Assembly (NCBI RefSeq): GCF_030410485.1
Contig: NZ_JAUHHC010000003.1
Location: forward strand, 682,001 to 746,000
Direction: 5' to 3'
Length of the DNA: 64,000 bases
DNA from: Roseateles violae
GTDB lineage: Bacteria > Pseudomonadota > Gammaproteobacteria > Burkholderiales > Burkholderiaceae_C
Shown here one piece after another: positions 9,269 to 17,560 of the stretch. Both the position numbers and the translations under genes were made by a program. The notes below the pieces were generated by a model, which saw nothing but the letters and a program-made list of their open reading frames with translations, had not been told where the DNA came from and ran no database searches. Numbering within the stretch: the first letter of the stretch is position 1; each line of letters starts with the position of its first letter.

Positions 9269-10075
9269 TCAGCGCGCGGCCGGCGGCTGGCTGACGTCGC
9301 GCTCGAACCACTGCTTCGAGATCTTCGCGTAGCTGCCGTCGGCCTTCAGCCCGGCCAGCGCCTGGTCGATCGCCTGCTTGAACTTCGGGCTGCCCTTGCG
9401 GAAGGGAATCGCATTGCTCTCGGGCTTGCCGATCGCCGCGCCGGCCTTGACCGGCAGCTTGGTCTGCGCGCGCAGATAGGGGATCAGCAGGCTGTCGTTG
9501 ATCGCCGCGTCGATGCGGCCGGTGGCCAGGTCCTGCAGGTACTCGGGCGCGCCCGGATAGGTGCGCACCTCGGCGCCGGCGATGCCCTTGGCCAGCTCGG
9601 CGTAGTTGCTACCCTGGCCGACGCCGATCTTCTTGCCGGCCAGATCGGCGGCCGTGTCCAGCTTGCGCGTCTCGTTGGCGCGCACGATCAGCTGAGGATA
9701 GGAGATGACATAGGGCTCGCTGAAATCGAAGGTCTCGCGGCGCTTGTCGGTGGCCGCGACCTGGTTGACGATCACATCGTATTTGCCGGCCTGCAGGCCG
9801 GCCAGGATGCCGCTCCACTCGGTGGTGGTGAACTCGGGCTTGAGGCCCAGCTTGGCGGCCAGCGCGCGGCCGATCTCGACGTCGAAGCCGGTCAGCTGGC
9901 CCTTCTCGTCGCGGTAGTTGAAGGGCGGATAAGTGCCCTCGCAGGCGATGCGCAGCGTGCCGCGCGCCTTGGCCTCATCGAGCAGGTCGGCGGCCAGCGC
10001 CGGTGTCAGCACGGGTGCCAGCGCGGCGCCGGCGAGCAAGAGGGCGGCGAGCCGCCGGACGGGCAGAGTTCTCAT
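9269..10075 (-). CDS. Periplasmic amino acid-binding protein, FliY/TcyJ-like (cystine)
   Basis: A 268-residue solute-binding protein of SBP family 3. A signal peptide spans about residues 1-26 (ALA cleavage). The mature start resembles E. coli FliY/TcyJ: GTLRIACEGTYPPFNY, TGFDVEIGRALA, VNQVAATDKRRETFDFSEPY and IGVGQGSNYAEL. FliY binds L-cystine and delivers it to a TcyL-type permease, which is the next gene. The start is the ATG at 10075, preceded by a strong AGGAGG at correct spacing; longer starts upstream would spoil the signal peptide. Cystine is inferred from overall resemblance, not from verified ligand residues. Confidence 0.92.
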   Translation of the reverse strand: MRTLPVRRLAALLLAGAALAPVLTPALAADLLDEAKARGTLRIACEGTYPPFNYRDEKGQLTGFDVEIGRALAAKLGLKPEFTTTEWSGILAGLQAGKYDVIVNQVAATDKRRETFDFSEPYVISYPQLIVRANETRKLDTAADLAGKKIGVGQGSNYAELAKGIAGAEVRTYPGAPEYLQDLATGRIDAAINDSLLIPYLRAQTKLPVKAGAAIGKPESNAIPFRKGSPKFKQAIDQALAGLKADGSYAKISKQWFERDVSQPPAAR

Positions 10076-10150
10076 GAAGCCTCCTGGAGCGGGGACGATG
10101 AGCCTGCATGTTGCCACCACTGGCGGCGCCGCGCTGAGCCGCTTGGGGGC

Positions 10151-10339
10151 TCAGCCGCCGGCCGGCGCGCCCTGGCGCGCGCGCCAGGCGCGCAGGGCCT
10201 GGCGATAGCGGTCCATCTCTAGATCGTAGGCATCGAAGATGCAGGGGTCGCAGCCATTGCCGCAGCAGGCATCGAGGTCCGGCTGCGGAGGCGGCTGCGG
10301 CATCGGGTCGGGATCGGGCGCTTGATTCGGCTGGCTCAT
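10151..10339 (-). CDS. Small oxidoreductase-like domain protein
   Basis: A 62-residue protein: a Pro/Asp-rich N-terminus, then CCGNGCDPCIFDAYDLEMDR and a basic helix. The CC-GxGC-xxC pattern followed by an acidic DxYxxE helix is the oxidoreductase-like N-terminal domain (PF09791), found as short stand-alone proteins in betaproteobacteria. The four cysteines suggest metal or cluster binding, but function is unknown for the family. It stands between the cystine transporter and the haloperoxidase-fold gene, with about 50 bases on the right and 75 on the left. Confidence 0.8.
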   Translation of the reverse strand: MSQPNQAPDPDPMPQPPPQPDLDACCGNGCDPCIFDAYDLEMDRYRQALRAWRARQGAPAGG

Positions 10340-10390
10340 GGCCGCATTGTCCGCCGATCGGGCCGACCCGATGCGGCCGCGGCCTTGCCC

Positions 10391-11617
10391 TCAGCGCGGC
10401 TTCTGCAGCGAGTTGGCGACCACGTAGGCGGCCAGCTGCCGCCCCATCAGGTCGCTGGCCTCGAGCGCGCTGCGGAAGTGGATGCCGCCCCAGATGCGCA
10501 CCAGCCGCGTCTCCTCGACGATGGCGGCGAAGTTGTCGAAGCGGCGCGTCAGCTTGGCATCGGCATTGTCGGTGACGGTGATGGCAGGGCCGGCGCCGGG
10601 GCCGAACACCGCCTGCAGCACGCCGGCCGTCGTGCTGGCCAGGATCGCCGCCTGCGACGGGTATTCGGGGTGCATCGGCGTCGCGTTCAGCGGCGTCCAG
10701 CCGGCATCGCGCTCGGTCGCGTCATTGCCGTCCTGGTCGCCGTTGCGGATCGCGGTGATCGGGCGCCAGCGGTTGTAGACGAATTTCGCGTCCCAGTCGA
10801 CGATGAAGGAGTTCGCGCCGGCCATCGCCAGCCAGGCGAACAGCCGCGCGTTGTCGGCCAGGTCGAGGCCGCGCGCGGCGCTGGTCTGGCGCGCGGCCTC
10901 GAACCAGACCGAACCCAGATTCGGCTGGCTCCAGAATTTGACCGCCTCGGTCTGCTGCGCCGTGCGGCTCGTGCTCTTGGCGGCGCCCAGCTCCTTGGTC
11001 TCGTTGTAGTCGCGCGCATAGGCCGCGCTGTCCAGCGCCGGCGGCGGACCGGGGCGGAACTGGTCCGGGCGGGCCAGCACCCAGGGCCTGGCGCGCGCGT
11101 ACTCGGCAAACAGCGGCGGCGTGGTCGGGATCCAGCTGCCCGGCGCGGTCAACGGCCGGTAGGTGTCGGGCGCATTGGTCGCGTCATTGGCGCGATCGGC
11201 GATCGCGGCAGCGGCGGCCCGCTCGCCGATCGCGATGCCGGCGTTGCGCGCCGCGCCCTCGGGCAGCGGTGCCAGCGCGGCCGCATAGGCGGCATCCAGC
11301 TTGGCTTTCTGCGTCGGCGCCAGCGCACTCAGCACGCCGCGCGCGGCCGCGATCGCCGCCGCATCGGCCGAGGCGGAGGGCTCCAGCGGCCCGTCGAGCA
11401 CCTGGCGCGCATAGCGGTTCTGCACCGTGTTGACCGCGTCCGACATCGCCACATGCAGGATGGCCAGCGCGCGGAATTGCGGGTTGCCGCCGATGCCGGC
11501 GGCCTTGAAACTGTCAAAGGCCTGGATGTTCCAGTCGGTGACCGCATCGGCACGGGCGTCGATGGCGATCATCGCCAGCGCCGGAAGAAGAGCCAGACAG
11601 CGGAAACGAAGCGCCAT
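10391..11617 (-). CDS. Vanadium haloperoxidase/PAP2-fold exported protein with altered active site
   Basis: A 408-residue protein with a signal peptide (about 1-23, ARADA). Three motifs of the vanadate-dependent haloperoxidase/acid phosphatase fold can be placed. Motif 1 is KFVYNRWRP (Lys278, Arg285, Pro286). Motif 3 is RIWGGIH (Arg374, His380). Motif 2 should read P-S-G-H but is P-S-Q-A at 320-323 (HPEYPSQAAI), so the active-site Gly and His are both gone, and the Ser usually before the motif-3 Arg is Val. The oxyanion pocket may be partly kept, but normal haloperoxidase or phosphatase chemistry is doubtful. The start at 11617 follows a CCGGAG sequence. Monocistronic. Confidence 0.82.
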   Translation of the reverse strand: MALRFRCLALLPALAMIAIDARADAVTDWNIQAFDSFKAAGIGGNPQFRALAILHVAMSDAVNTVQNRYARQVLDGPLEPSASADAAAIAAARGVLSALAPTQKAKLDAAYAAALAPLPEGAARNAGIAIGERAAAAAIADRANDATNAPDTYRPLTAPGSWIPTTPPLFAEYARARPWVLARPDQFRPGPPPALDSAAYARDYNETKELGAAKSTSRTAQQTEAVKFWSQPNLGSVWFEAARQTSAARGLDLADNARLFAWLAMAGANSFIVDWDAKFVYNRWRPITAIRNGDQDGNDATERDAGWTPLNATPMHPEYPSQAAILASTTAGVLQAVFGPGAGPAITVTDNADAKLTRRFDNFAAIVEETRLVRIWGGIHFRSALEASDLMGRQLAAYVVANSLQKPR

Positions 11618-11789
11618 GATTTGCTCCGGTGACGGGGGAGGCCCATGCTGGCGCCCTCGCCTTCCGGCGTCCAGCGCCATGCCGCTTCGAGCTAGGGATC
11701 GCTCCAGCGCCTGCGTGCAACTCGTCTTCACCCTGTCGATCCCGGCGCCGTTCGTTCGTCGTACGGTCGAGACACCCCCAGGAGCCCCC

Positions 11790-12209
11790 ATGCCCAAGAT
11801 GATCTTCGTCAGCCTGCCCGTCAAGGACCTTCCCGCCTCGATCGCCTTCTACCGGGCGCTGGGTTTCCAGCAGAACCCGGCCTTCAGCGACGAGAACTCC
11901 GCCTGCATGGTCTGGAGCGAGGCGATCTACGCGATGCTGCTCAGCCATGCCAAATGGCGGACCTTCACCGAGCGGCCGCTGCCGCCGCCCGGCACCAGCG
12001 CCTCGATGCTGTCGCTGGCGCTGGACGACCGCGCCGCCGTCGATGCGATGAACGGCGCCGCCGCGGCCCATGGCGGACAGGCCGATGTGAACCCGGTGCA
12101 GGATCTGGGTTTCATGTACGCCCGCGACCTCGCCGATCCGGACGGGCACCTGTGGGGCGCCTTCTGGATGGATCCGGCATCGATCCCGGCACAGGCGAGG
12201 TCGAGCTAG
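11790..12209 (+). CDS. VOC family (glyoxalase/bleomycin-resistance fold) protein
   Basis: A 139-residue protein with paired beta-alpha-beta-beta-beta modules. The opening MPKMIFVSLPVKDLPASIAF and the closing FMYARDLADPDGHLWGAFWM are the classic ends of small VOC proteins. The family includes glyoxalases, dioxygenases and antibiotic-binding proteins, and nothing here picks one. This subtype (a PKMIFVNLPV start and a WGAFWMDP end) is usually annotated only as lactoylglutathione lyase-like. The start has AGGAG seven bases upstream. It is divergent from the haloperoxidase-fold gene with about 170 bases between. Confidence 0.87.
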   Translation: MPKMIFVSLPVKDLPASIAFYRALGFQQNPAFSDENSACMVWSEAIYAMLLSHAKWRTFTERPLPPPGTSASMLSLALDDRAAVDAMNGAAAAHGGQADVNPVQDLGFMYARDLADPDGHLWGAFWMDPASIPAQARSS

Positions 12210-12460
12210 CCGATCAGCGCATGGCGGACCACATCCCCGCGGCCGTAGTTGACGACGGCATGACCTGGCACGCTTGAGCCCGCCCGACGCGGCCGGCCGC
12301 TGCGCTGGAAGTGAGGTTCAGGCCGATCGTACAGGTGAAGCAGGCGCCATCCGCGCCGCGCGCATATCGACATGCTCATTGCTTCGTTTCACGCGGGCGC
12401 CCCGCTTCTTAAGCTGGCTGCGCCGGTTGCCTCGACCGGTGCATCACAGGAGGACCCGAT

Positions 12461-13336
12461 ATGAGCGCCCCTCTTCACAAGGTCGGCAAGGTCGGCAAGG
12501 TCGGCAAAGTCGGCACCGCGCTGGCCCTGGCCGTGCTGGCCGTCACCGGGCCGGCCCGGGCCGTCAGCTTCAGCGCCTTCACCTTCGACACGCAGGCCTC
12601 GACCAGCGGCTTGTACGGCGGCGTCAACGGCACCTGGGGCAATGGCGATGTGCGCCTTGACGGCGTCAGCGTCGGCGGCCAGAGCTACACGCAGGCGCAG
12701 CTGCAGACGGTCAGCAGCGCCAGCATCGTGCTCGATGACGGCATCGACCTCGCGCGCGGCGGCGGCAATTTCGCCGCGGGCCGCGGCGTCAACTCGGTCG
12801 CCGATCCCTGGGCCAGCGAGGGCGCGGCCACCGTGACGCCGAGCAGCGCCGATCTGCGGTCGGCGCTGGCCAATTTCAATCTGACCGGCCTGGTCGTCAC
12901 GCGCGAGAACGTCGGCACCGCCATCCTCGACGTCGGCTTCGCGACGCCGACCAATACCTTCTTCTTTTACGAGCGTGGCTTCAACAGCGATCTGCTGGTG
13001 CAGGCGCTGAACGAGCAGGGCCAGGTGATCGGCTCCTACACCATTCTGCGCGCCAGCTATGTGCCGACCGGCGTGCTGGTCTCCACCGACAACGCCGCCT
13101 TCGTGATCGCCGGCCAGGAGCTCGGCGCGATCGGCCTGCAGTCCGACGAGGCGGTCGGCCGGCTGCGCCTGTCCAGCTACCGCACCGACCTGCTGAACTT
13201 CAACGGGCCGGACTACAAGGTGCTGGCGCTCGCGCCGGTGGCCGCGCCGGTGCCCGAGCCGGAGAGCTATGCGCTGATGCTGGCCGGGCTCGGCGCGGTC
13301 GGCTTCGTCGCGCGCCGCCGCCGGCAGGCCGGCTGA
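12461..13336 (+). CDS. PEP-CTERM sorted exported protein
   Basis: A 291-residue secreted protein of unknown role. The leader contains four copies of Lys-Val-Gly at residues 7-18, encoded by a 9-base tandem repeat, followed by a hydrophobic core and cleavage near ARA. The beta-rich middle ends in the PEP-CTERM tripartite signal at about 264-291: VPEPES, a hydrophobic helix, then RRRRQAG. Such proteins are processed by exosortase, encoded elsewhere, and are often linked to exopolysaccharide. AGGAGG lies just upstream of the ATG. The start is firm. I see no enzymatic motif in the middle. Confidence 0.9.
   Translation: MSAPLHKVGKVGKVGKVGTALALAVLAVTGPARAVSFSAFTFDTQASTSGLYGGVNGTWGNGDVRLDGVSVGGQSYTQAQLQTVSSASIVLDDGIDLARGGGNFAAGRGVNSVADPWASEGAATVTPSSADLRSALANFNLTGLVVTRENVGTAILDVGFATPTNTFFFYERGFNSDLLVQALNEQGQVIGSYTILRASYVPTGVLVSTDNAAFVIAGQELGAIGLQSDEAVGRLRLSSYRTDLLNFNGPDYKVLALAPVAAPVPEPESYALMLAGLGAVGFVARRRRQAG
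12479..12514 (+). repeat. Four 9-base tandem repeats (AAGGTCGGC) inside a coding region
   Basis: Three identical AAGGTCGGC units and one AAAGTCGGC unit lie head to tail near the 5' end of the PEP-CTERM gene. Each encodes Lys-Val-Gly, so gain or loss of a unit keeps the frame and changes the length of the positively charged n-region of the signal peptide by three residues. Confidence 0.9.
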
Positions 13337-13471
13337 GCTGCCGGCGCGGAAAGCCAGCCGGGTCCGACGAGGGCGCGCCATCCGGCCCCGTCGGCCGGCA
13401 GGGCTGGCACTTTCCGTTGAATCGCTCGCTGATCGCCCGGGACGCCGGACGCTCGCCCTAGACTCGGGCCG

Positions 13472-14785
13472 ATGAGCGAGAAGAAGAAAAATCCGGGTTC
13501 CGCTGCCGGCGCGCGCTTGCGCGAGCAGCACGACTACCTGCGTCTGCTGGGTGCCCGCGTGACCGGCGGCGCCGCCAACCAGATGCTGATGGTGGCGCTG
13601 GGCTGGCAGATGTACGACCTGACCGCCAGCGCCTGGGATCTGGGCCTGGTGGGCCTGGCGCAGTTCCTGCCCGCGCTGCTGCTGACCCTGCCGGCCGGCC
13701 ATCTGGTCGACCGCCATGACCGCCGCCTGCTGCTGGCCGCTTCGCTGGGCCTGCAATGCGCGGTCGCGATCAGCCTGGCCCTGGCCAGCGCCGAGGCCTG
13801 GGTGGGGCCCCGCATGATCCTCGCGCTGTCCATCCTGCTGGGCGTCGCGCGCGCGCTGCAGATGCCGGCCCAGCAGGCGCTGATGCCGACCCTGGTGCCG
13901 CCCATCCTGCTGCCGCGCGCCGTCGCCGCGGCCAGCTCCTCCATGCAGGCCGCCATCATCGCCGGCCCGGCGCTGGGCGGCGTGCTCTATGCGCTGGGTC
14001 CCTGGGCGGCGCGCCTGTCCGGCTCGGCCGCGGCCGGCGGCGCCAGCCACGCGCACTGGGGCGCGGCCATCGTCTACACGGTCTCGCTGCTGCTGCTGAT
14101 CGCCGCCGTGCTGGGCGTCTTGACGATCCGACATCGCCCGGCCCCCAAGGCCGCGCGGCCGGCGCCCGATCTGGCCCAGCTGACGGCCGGCATCCGCTTC
14201 ATCTGGCAGCGCCCGGTGGTGCTGGGCGCGATCTCGCTGGACCTGTTTGCCGTGCTGCTCGGCGGCGCGACGGCGCTGTTGCCGATCTTCGCGCGCGACA
14301 TCCTGCACACCGGCCCCGAGGGCCTGGGCATGCTGCGCTCGGCGCCGGCGCTGGGCGCCGTCATCGTCGGCCTGGGCCTGGCGCGGATGCCGATCGCGCG
14401 CCATGCCGGCCGCTGGCTGCTCGGCGCGGTGGCGGTGTTCGGCTTCTCGATGATAGGTTTCGCGCTGGCCACCAGCTTCTGGTTCGCCTTTGCCGTGCTG
14501 GCGATCAGCGGCGCGGCGGATATGTTCAGCGTCGTGATCCGTCAGTCGCTGGTGCAGCTGGAGACGCCGGACGAGATGCGCGGCCGCGTCGGCGCGGTCA
14601 ACTCGGTCTTCATCGGCGCCAGCAACCAGCTCGGCGAGTTCGAGTCCGGCGCCACCGCCGCCCTGCTGGGGCCGGTCGGCTCGGTGCTGCTGGGCGGCAT
14701 CGGCACCCTGCTGGTCGTCGGCCTGTGGTGCAAGATCTTCCCGGCCCTGGCCCGGCGCGACCGGCTGCAGCCGGAGGCGGGCTGA
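13472..14785 (+). CDS. MFS transporter (EntS/MFS_3 type)
   Basis: A 437-residue inner membrane protein with about 12 hydrophobic segments. The loop 2-3 signature is visible (GHLVDRHDRRLLL), and the overall pattern (LRLLGARVTGGAANQMLMVA, ARALQMPAQQALMPTLVP, DEMRGRVGAVNSVFIGASNQ) matches the MFS_3 group that includes the enterobactin exporter EntS. A short charged N-terminus precedes the first helix. The substrate is unknown and no siderophore genes are nearby. It follows the PEP-CTERM gene by 135 bases that contain a long-armed inverted repeat, so it is probably transcribed separately. Confidence 0.92.
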   Translation: MSEKKKNPGSAAGARLREQHDYLRLLGARVTGGAANQMLMVALGWQMYDLTASAWDLGLVGLAQFLPALLLTLPAGHLVDRHDRRLLLAASLGLQCAVAISLALASAEAWVGPRMILALSILLGVARALQMPAQQALMPTLVPPILLPRAVAAASSSMQAAIIAGPALGGVLYALGPWAARLSGSAAAGGASHAHWGAAIVYTVSLLLLIAAVLGVLTIRHRPAPKAARPAPDLAQLTAGIRFIWQRPVVLGAISLDLFAVLLGGATALLPIFARDILHTGPEGLGMLRSAPALGAVIVGLGLARMPIARHAGRWLLGAVAVFGFSMIGFALATSFWFAFAVLAISGAADMFSVVIRQSLVQLETPDEMRGRVGAVNSVFIGASNQLGEFESGATAALLGPVGSVLLGGIGTLLVVGLWCKIFPALARRDRLQPEAG

Positions 14786-14953
14786 GCGGTATGGACAGCG
14801 CCCGACTGGAGCTTCGCTTCGAGGCCGATACCGACGGCAGCGGCGAGTTGCGGCCGAGTCGCTGAGGCGACATGCTGCTTGTCGCAGCGCTGACAGCGCC
14901 GCCCGCCGCGCGCGCTTAAGGTTCCCTCGTTCCAACGACCGCGGGAGCGCCGC

Positions 14954-15391
14954 ATGGACAGGACCGAAGCCCCCGAGCTGCTGCTGGCACGACTGCAGGC
15001 GATCAACGAGACGGCCGCCTTCAACCGCTGGTGCGGCATCGAGCTGCTGGAGGCGCAGCCGGGCAGCGTCGCCATCGCGCTGCGCTGGCGCCCGGAACTG
15101 GGGCAGTACGCCGGCTTTCTGCATGCCGGCCTGATCGGCGCGCTGATCGACACCGCCTGCGGCTACGCCGCCGCGACCCTGGTCGGGCGCGTGCTGGCCG
15201 CGCATTACGCGGTCAACTGCCTGCGTCCCGCCGTCGGTCGGTGCTTCGTCGCGCGGGCCCGCGTCGTCAAGCCGGGCCGGACCCAGGTCTTCACCGCCTG
15301 CGAGCTGTTCGCGCAAGGGCAGGACGGCGAGTCCAGGCTGGTCGCGACCGGCGAGACCCTGCTCAGCGTCGTCGCCGGCGACCCACAGTAG
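14954..15391 (+). CDS. PaaI family thioesterase (hotdog fold)
   Basis: A 145-residue single-domain hotdog protein. The core motif FLHAGLIGALIDTACGYAA fits the HGG-x-x-x-x-x-D signature of PaaI/YigI thioesterases with HAG in place of HGG, and the catalytic acid may be the Asp in ALIDTA. These enzymes hydrolyse acyl- or aroyl-CoA thioesters in the cytoplasm, usually as tetramers. No neighbouring gene indicates the substrate. It is separated from the MFS gene by 168 bases and from the TolA-like gene by 210 bases. Confidence 0.9.
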   Translation: MDRTEAPELLLARLQAINETAAFNRWCGIELLEAQPGSVAIALRWRPELGQYAGFLHAGLIGALIDTACGYAAATLVGRVLAAHYAVNCLRPAVGRCFVARARVVKPGRTQVFTACELFAQGQDGESRLVATGETLLSVVAGDPQ

Positions 15392-15601
15392 GGCGATCGC
15401 CCACCGCGGCGGCCGCCAAAGCCGCGAGAATCACGCCCCGGAAACGAGGGTGGGGCGATAGACAATGCGCCGGATGCGAAGGACGAGCGAGGCCAAGCCG
15501 CCGGGGACGGCTCAGGATCATCATCATCATCGACAAGAAACCGGTCTTGGCGACGTGGACCCGCGTTCGCCTGCCGGCCGGGCGGCGATGGCGGTGCCCG
15601 C

Positions 15602-17248
15602 TTGAGCAGCGGCAGCACCACGGCCGCCACCGAGCGCCGCCGGCTGGCGCCGGCGCTGCTGCTGTCGCTGCTGTTCCATGCGCTGCTGCTGGGCCTGAGC
15701 TTCGGCGGCGAGGGCCTGGGTCTGCCCGGCTTCGGCTTCCCCTGGCAGCAGCGGCGTGCCGAGGCACCCGATCTGCGCGTTCTCGTGCTCGATGCCGCCG
15801 GCCCCCTGCCGACGCCGCCTGCGCCACCGGCGACGCTGCCCGCGCCCCTGCCCCTGCCCGAGTCCGCGGGGGATGTGCCCGCGGCGGCCGCTGCGACAAC
15901 GGCGCTCGCAGCGTCGCCGGCGCCCGCACCCGCCGAGCCGGCGCCGGTCCTCAAGGCGCCCGAGCTGATCGCCCTGCAGCGGCCCGAGGCGAGCAGCTGG
16001 TCGGTGCCGCCGGCCCCGGCGCTGCCGGCACCGGTCGCCCTGGCGGCCGCGGCAAGTTCGAGCAGCGCCTCCGCTCCGCCGCCTCCGCTCACCCGCCCTG
16101 CCGAGCAGGACGCGAGCAAGCGCGCCGGGGAGGAAGCCGAGAAGCTGGAGGCAGCAGCACGGCAGGCCGCAAGAATCGAGGCCGAACGGCAGGAGGCACT
16201 GCGCCAGGAGGCCGCCAGGCTCGAAGCCGAACGCCAGGATGCCTTGCGCCAGGCAATGGCGCGACAGGAGGCGGCGCGCGTCGAAGCGGCAAGACTCGAA
16301 GCGGAGCGCCAGGAAGCGCTGCGCCAGGCCACCGCCCGCCAGGAGGCGGCGCGGATCGAGGCCGCCCGGCTGGAGGCCGAGCGCCAAGCCACCGCCCGGC
16401 AGGAGGCTGCGCGCAGCGAGGCCGCGAGGCTGGAAAGCGAGCGCCAGCAGGCGCTGCGGCAGGAGGCGGCGGCTCGCCAGGAGGCCGCCCGGCAAGAGGC
16501 CGCGCGTGTCGAGGCCGCCAGGCTGGAAGCCGAGCGTCAGGAGGCCCTGCGCCAGGCCGCCGCCCGGCAGGAAGCGGCGGCACGCCAGGAGGCGGCACGC
16601 GCCGAGGCCGCCCGTGCCGAGGCGGCTAGTCAAGAAGCAGCGCGGCAGGAATCAGCCCGACAGGAAGCCGCCGCACGGCAGGAGGCCTCCAGGCAGGAGG
16701 CCGCCCGGCAGGACGCGGCCCGCCAGGAGGCAAGCGCCAGGGCCGATGCGGCCAGGCGCGAAGCCGCCGAGGCGGCGGAGCGGCGCGAGGAGCGCCTGCG
16801 CGCGATCGGGCGGCAGCTCAACGAGGAGGCCGACCGGCGCGATGCGGCGGCCCGCCAGCGGGACGCATCGCCGCCGCGCTCACCTTCGGCCAGCCCGCTG
16901 CGGCGCGGCCGGCTGTTCGGCCGCAGCGATGCGAATGCGGAGATGGTGCTCTATGCCGAGGCCTGGGCGCGCAAGATCCAGCTGAACATGACCTTCGAGA
17001 TGGTGCGCGAAGCGGCGAAGCTCCCGCATGCCGATCCGCTGGTGACGGTGGCGGTGCGCAGCGACGGCTCGGTCGAGTCGGTCACCTTCGTGCGCTCCAG
17101 CGGCGTGCCGGCGCTGGACGAGGCGATACGCCGGGTGGTGCAGAGCCAGGAGCATTACCAGGCCTTCCCGCCGGCACTGGCGCGCGAATACGACGTGATC
17201 GAGATCCGCCGGACCTGGTACTTCGATATGGCGATCCGGTTGCACTGA
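15602..17248 (+). CDS. TolA/TonB-like protein with long Ala/Glu/Gln/Arg repeat region
   Basis: A 548-residue envelope-spanning protein. A short cytoplasmic N-terminus is followed by one transmembrane helix (about 15-35, LAPALLLSLLFHALLLGLSF), as in TolA/TonB. A Pro/Ala linker leads to a highly repetitive helical region (about 165-420) built from units such as EAARLEAERQEALRQ, then a compact C-terminal TonB-type domain (about 440-548, with PLVTVAVRSDGSVESVTFVR). It should link inner-membrane energy to an outer-membrane partner. No exbB/exbD or tolQ/R is adjacent. The start is a TTG without a good ribosome binding site; the frame stays open upstream to 15392 but has no ATG or GTG. Confidence 0.82.
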   Translation: MSSGSTTAATERRRLAPALLLSLLFHALLLGLSFGGEGLGLPGFGFPWQQRRAEAPDLRVLVLDAAGPLPTPPAPPATLPAPLPLPESAGDVPAAAAATTALAASPAPAPAEPAPVLKAPELIALQRPEASSWSVPPAPALPAPVALAAAASSSSASAPPPPLTRPAEQDASKRAGEEAEKLEAAARQAARIEAERQEALRQEAARLEAERQDALRQAMARQEAARVEAARLEAERQEALRQATARQEAARIEAARLEAERQATARQEAARSEAARLESERQQALRQEAAARQEAARQEAARVEAARLEAERQEALRQAAARQEAAARQEAARAEAARAEAASQEAARQESARQEAAARQEASRQEAARQDAARQEASARADAARREAAEAAERREERLRAIGRQLNEEADRRDAAARQRDASPPRSPSASPLRRGRLFGRSDANAEMVLYAEAWARKIQLNMTFEMVREAAKLPHADPLVTVAVRSDGSVESVTFVRSSGVPALDEAIRRVVQSQEHYQAFPPALAREYDVIEIRRTWYFDMAIRLH

Positions 17249-17263
17249 GGGCGCTGGCCAGGA

Positions 17264-17467
17264 CTAAATCCTGCGCTCGTCCGCGTCCTCGTCCTCGTCC
17301 TTATCGCGCGCCGGACCGCCGCGCTCCGGATGGCTGCGATCGACGTCGCCGGGCGCTTCCGGCCCGGTCTGACCGGTCTCACCGAGGCGATGGTCCTCGT
17401 CGTCGTGCTCCAGCCCGCCCTGCAGGCCGGGCGGAAAATCCTGCTGCCTATTGCGTCCGTTGGTCAT
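17264..17467 (-). CDS. Small acidic hydrophilic protein
   Basis: A 67-residue protein rich in Asp, Glu, Gly and Arg with no hydrophobic segment. It ends in an Asp/Glu run (DKDEDEDADERR) and is probably disordered. A GGGAG sequence sits eight bases before the ATG, which supports expression. It is convergent with the TolA-like gene, whose stop is 15 bases away. I recognise no family. The alternative is a chance open frame, since its composition is close to what GC-rich DNA gives. Confidence 0.5.
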   Translation of the reverse strand: MTNGRNRQQDFPPGLQGGLEHDDEDHRLGETGQTGPEAPGDVDRSHPERGGPARDKDEDEDADERRI

Positions 17468-17560
17468 GGTCGATGCTCCCGGGAAGCCAGGCCCCAGTAT
17501 CGCGCCGGCCGGGACGCCGCGACGCAGGCGGGGATTTGTCGCCGCGGGCGGGAGGGCCGC

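Noticed and set aside
12221-12277. 18-codon open frame after the VOC gene
   Set aside because: Too short, with no ribosome binding site and no recognisable product.
12412-12427. Possible sigma-54 promoter (GGC...TTGC) before the PEP-CTERM gene
   Set aside because: The GG and GC elements are 11 bases apart, not the required 10, so it does not fit the -24/-12 consensus.
13348-13415. Inverted repeat GGAAAG-CCAGCC after the PEP-CTERM gene as a terminator
   Set aside because: The loop exceeds 40 bases, one arm has a two-base bulge, and no T run follows.
14791-14865. 24-codon open frame directly after the MFS gene
   Set aside because: No ribosome binding site or homology evident; could be a remnant but nothing supports it.
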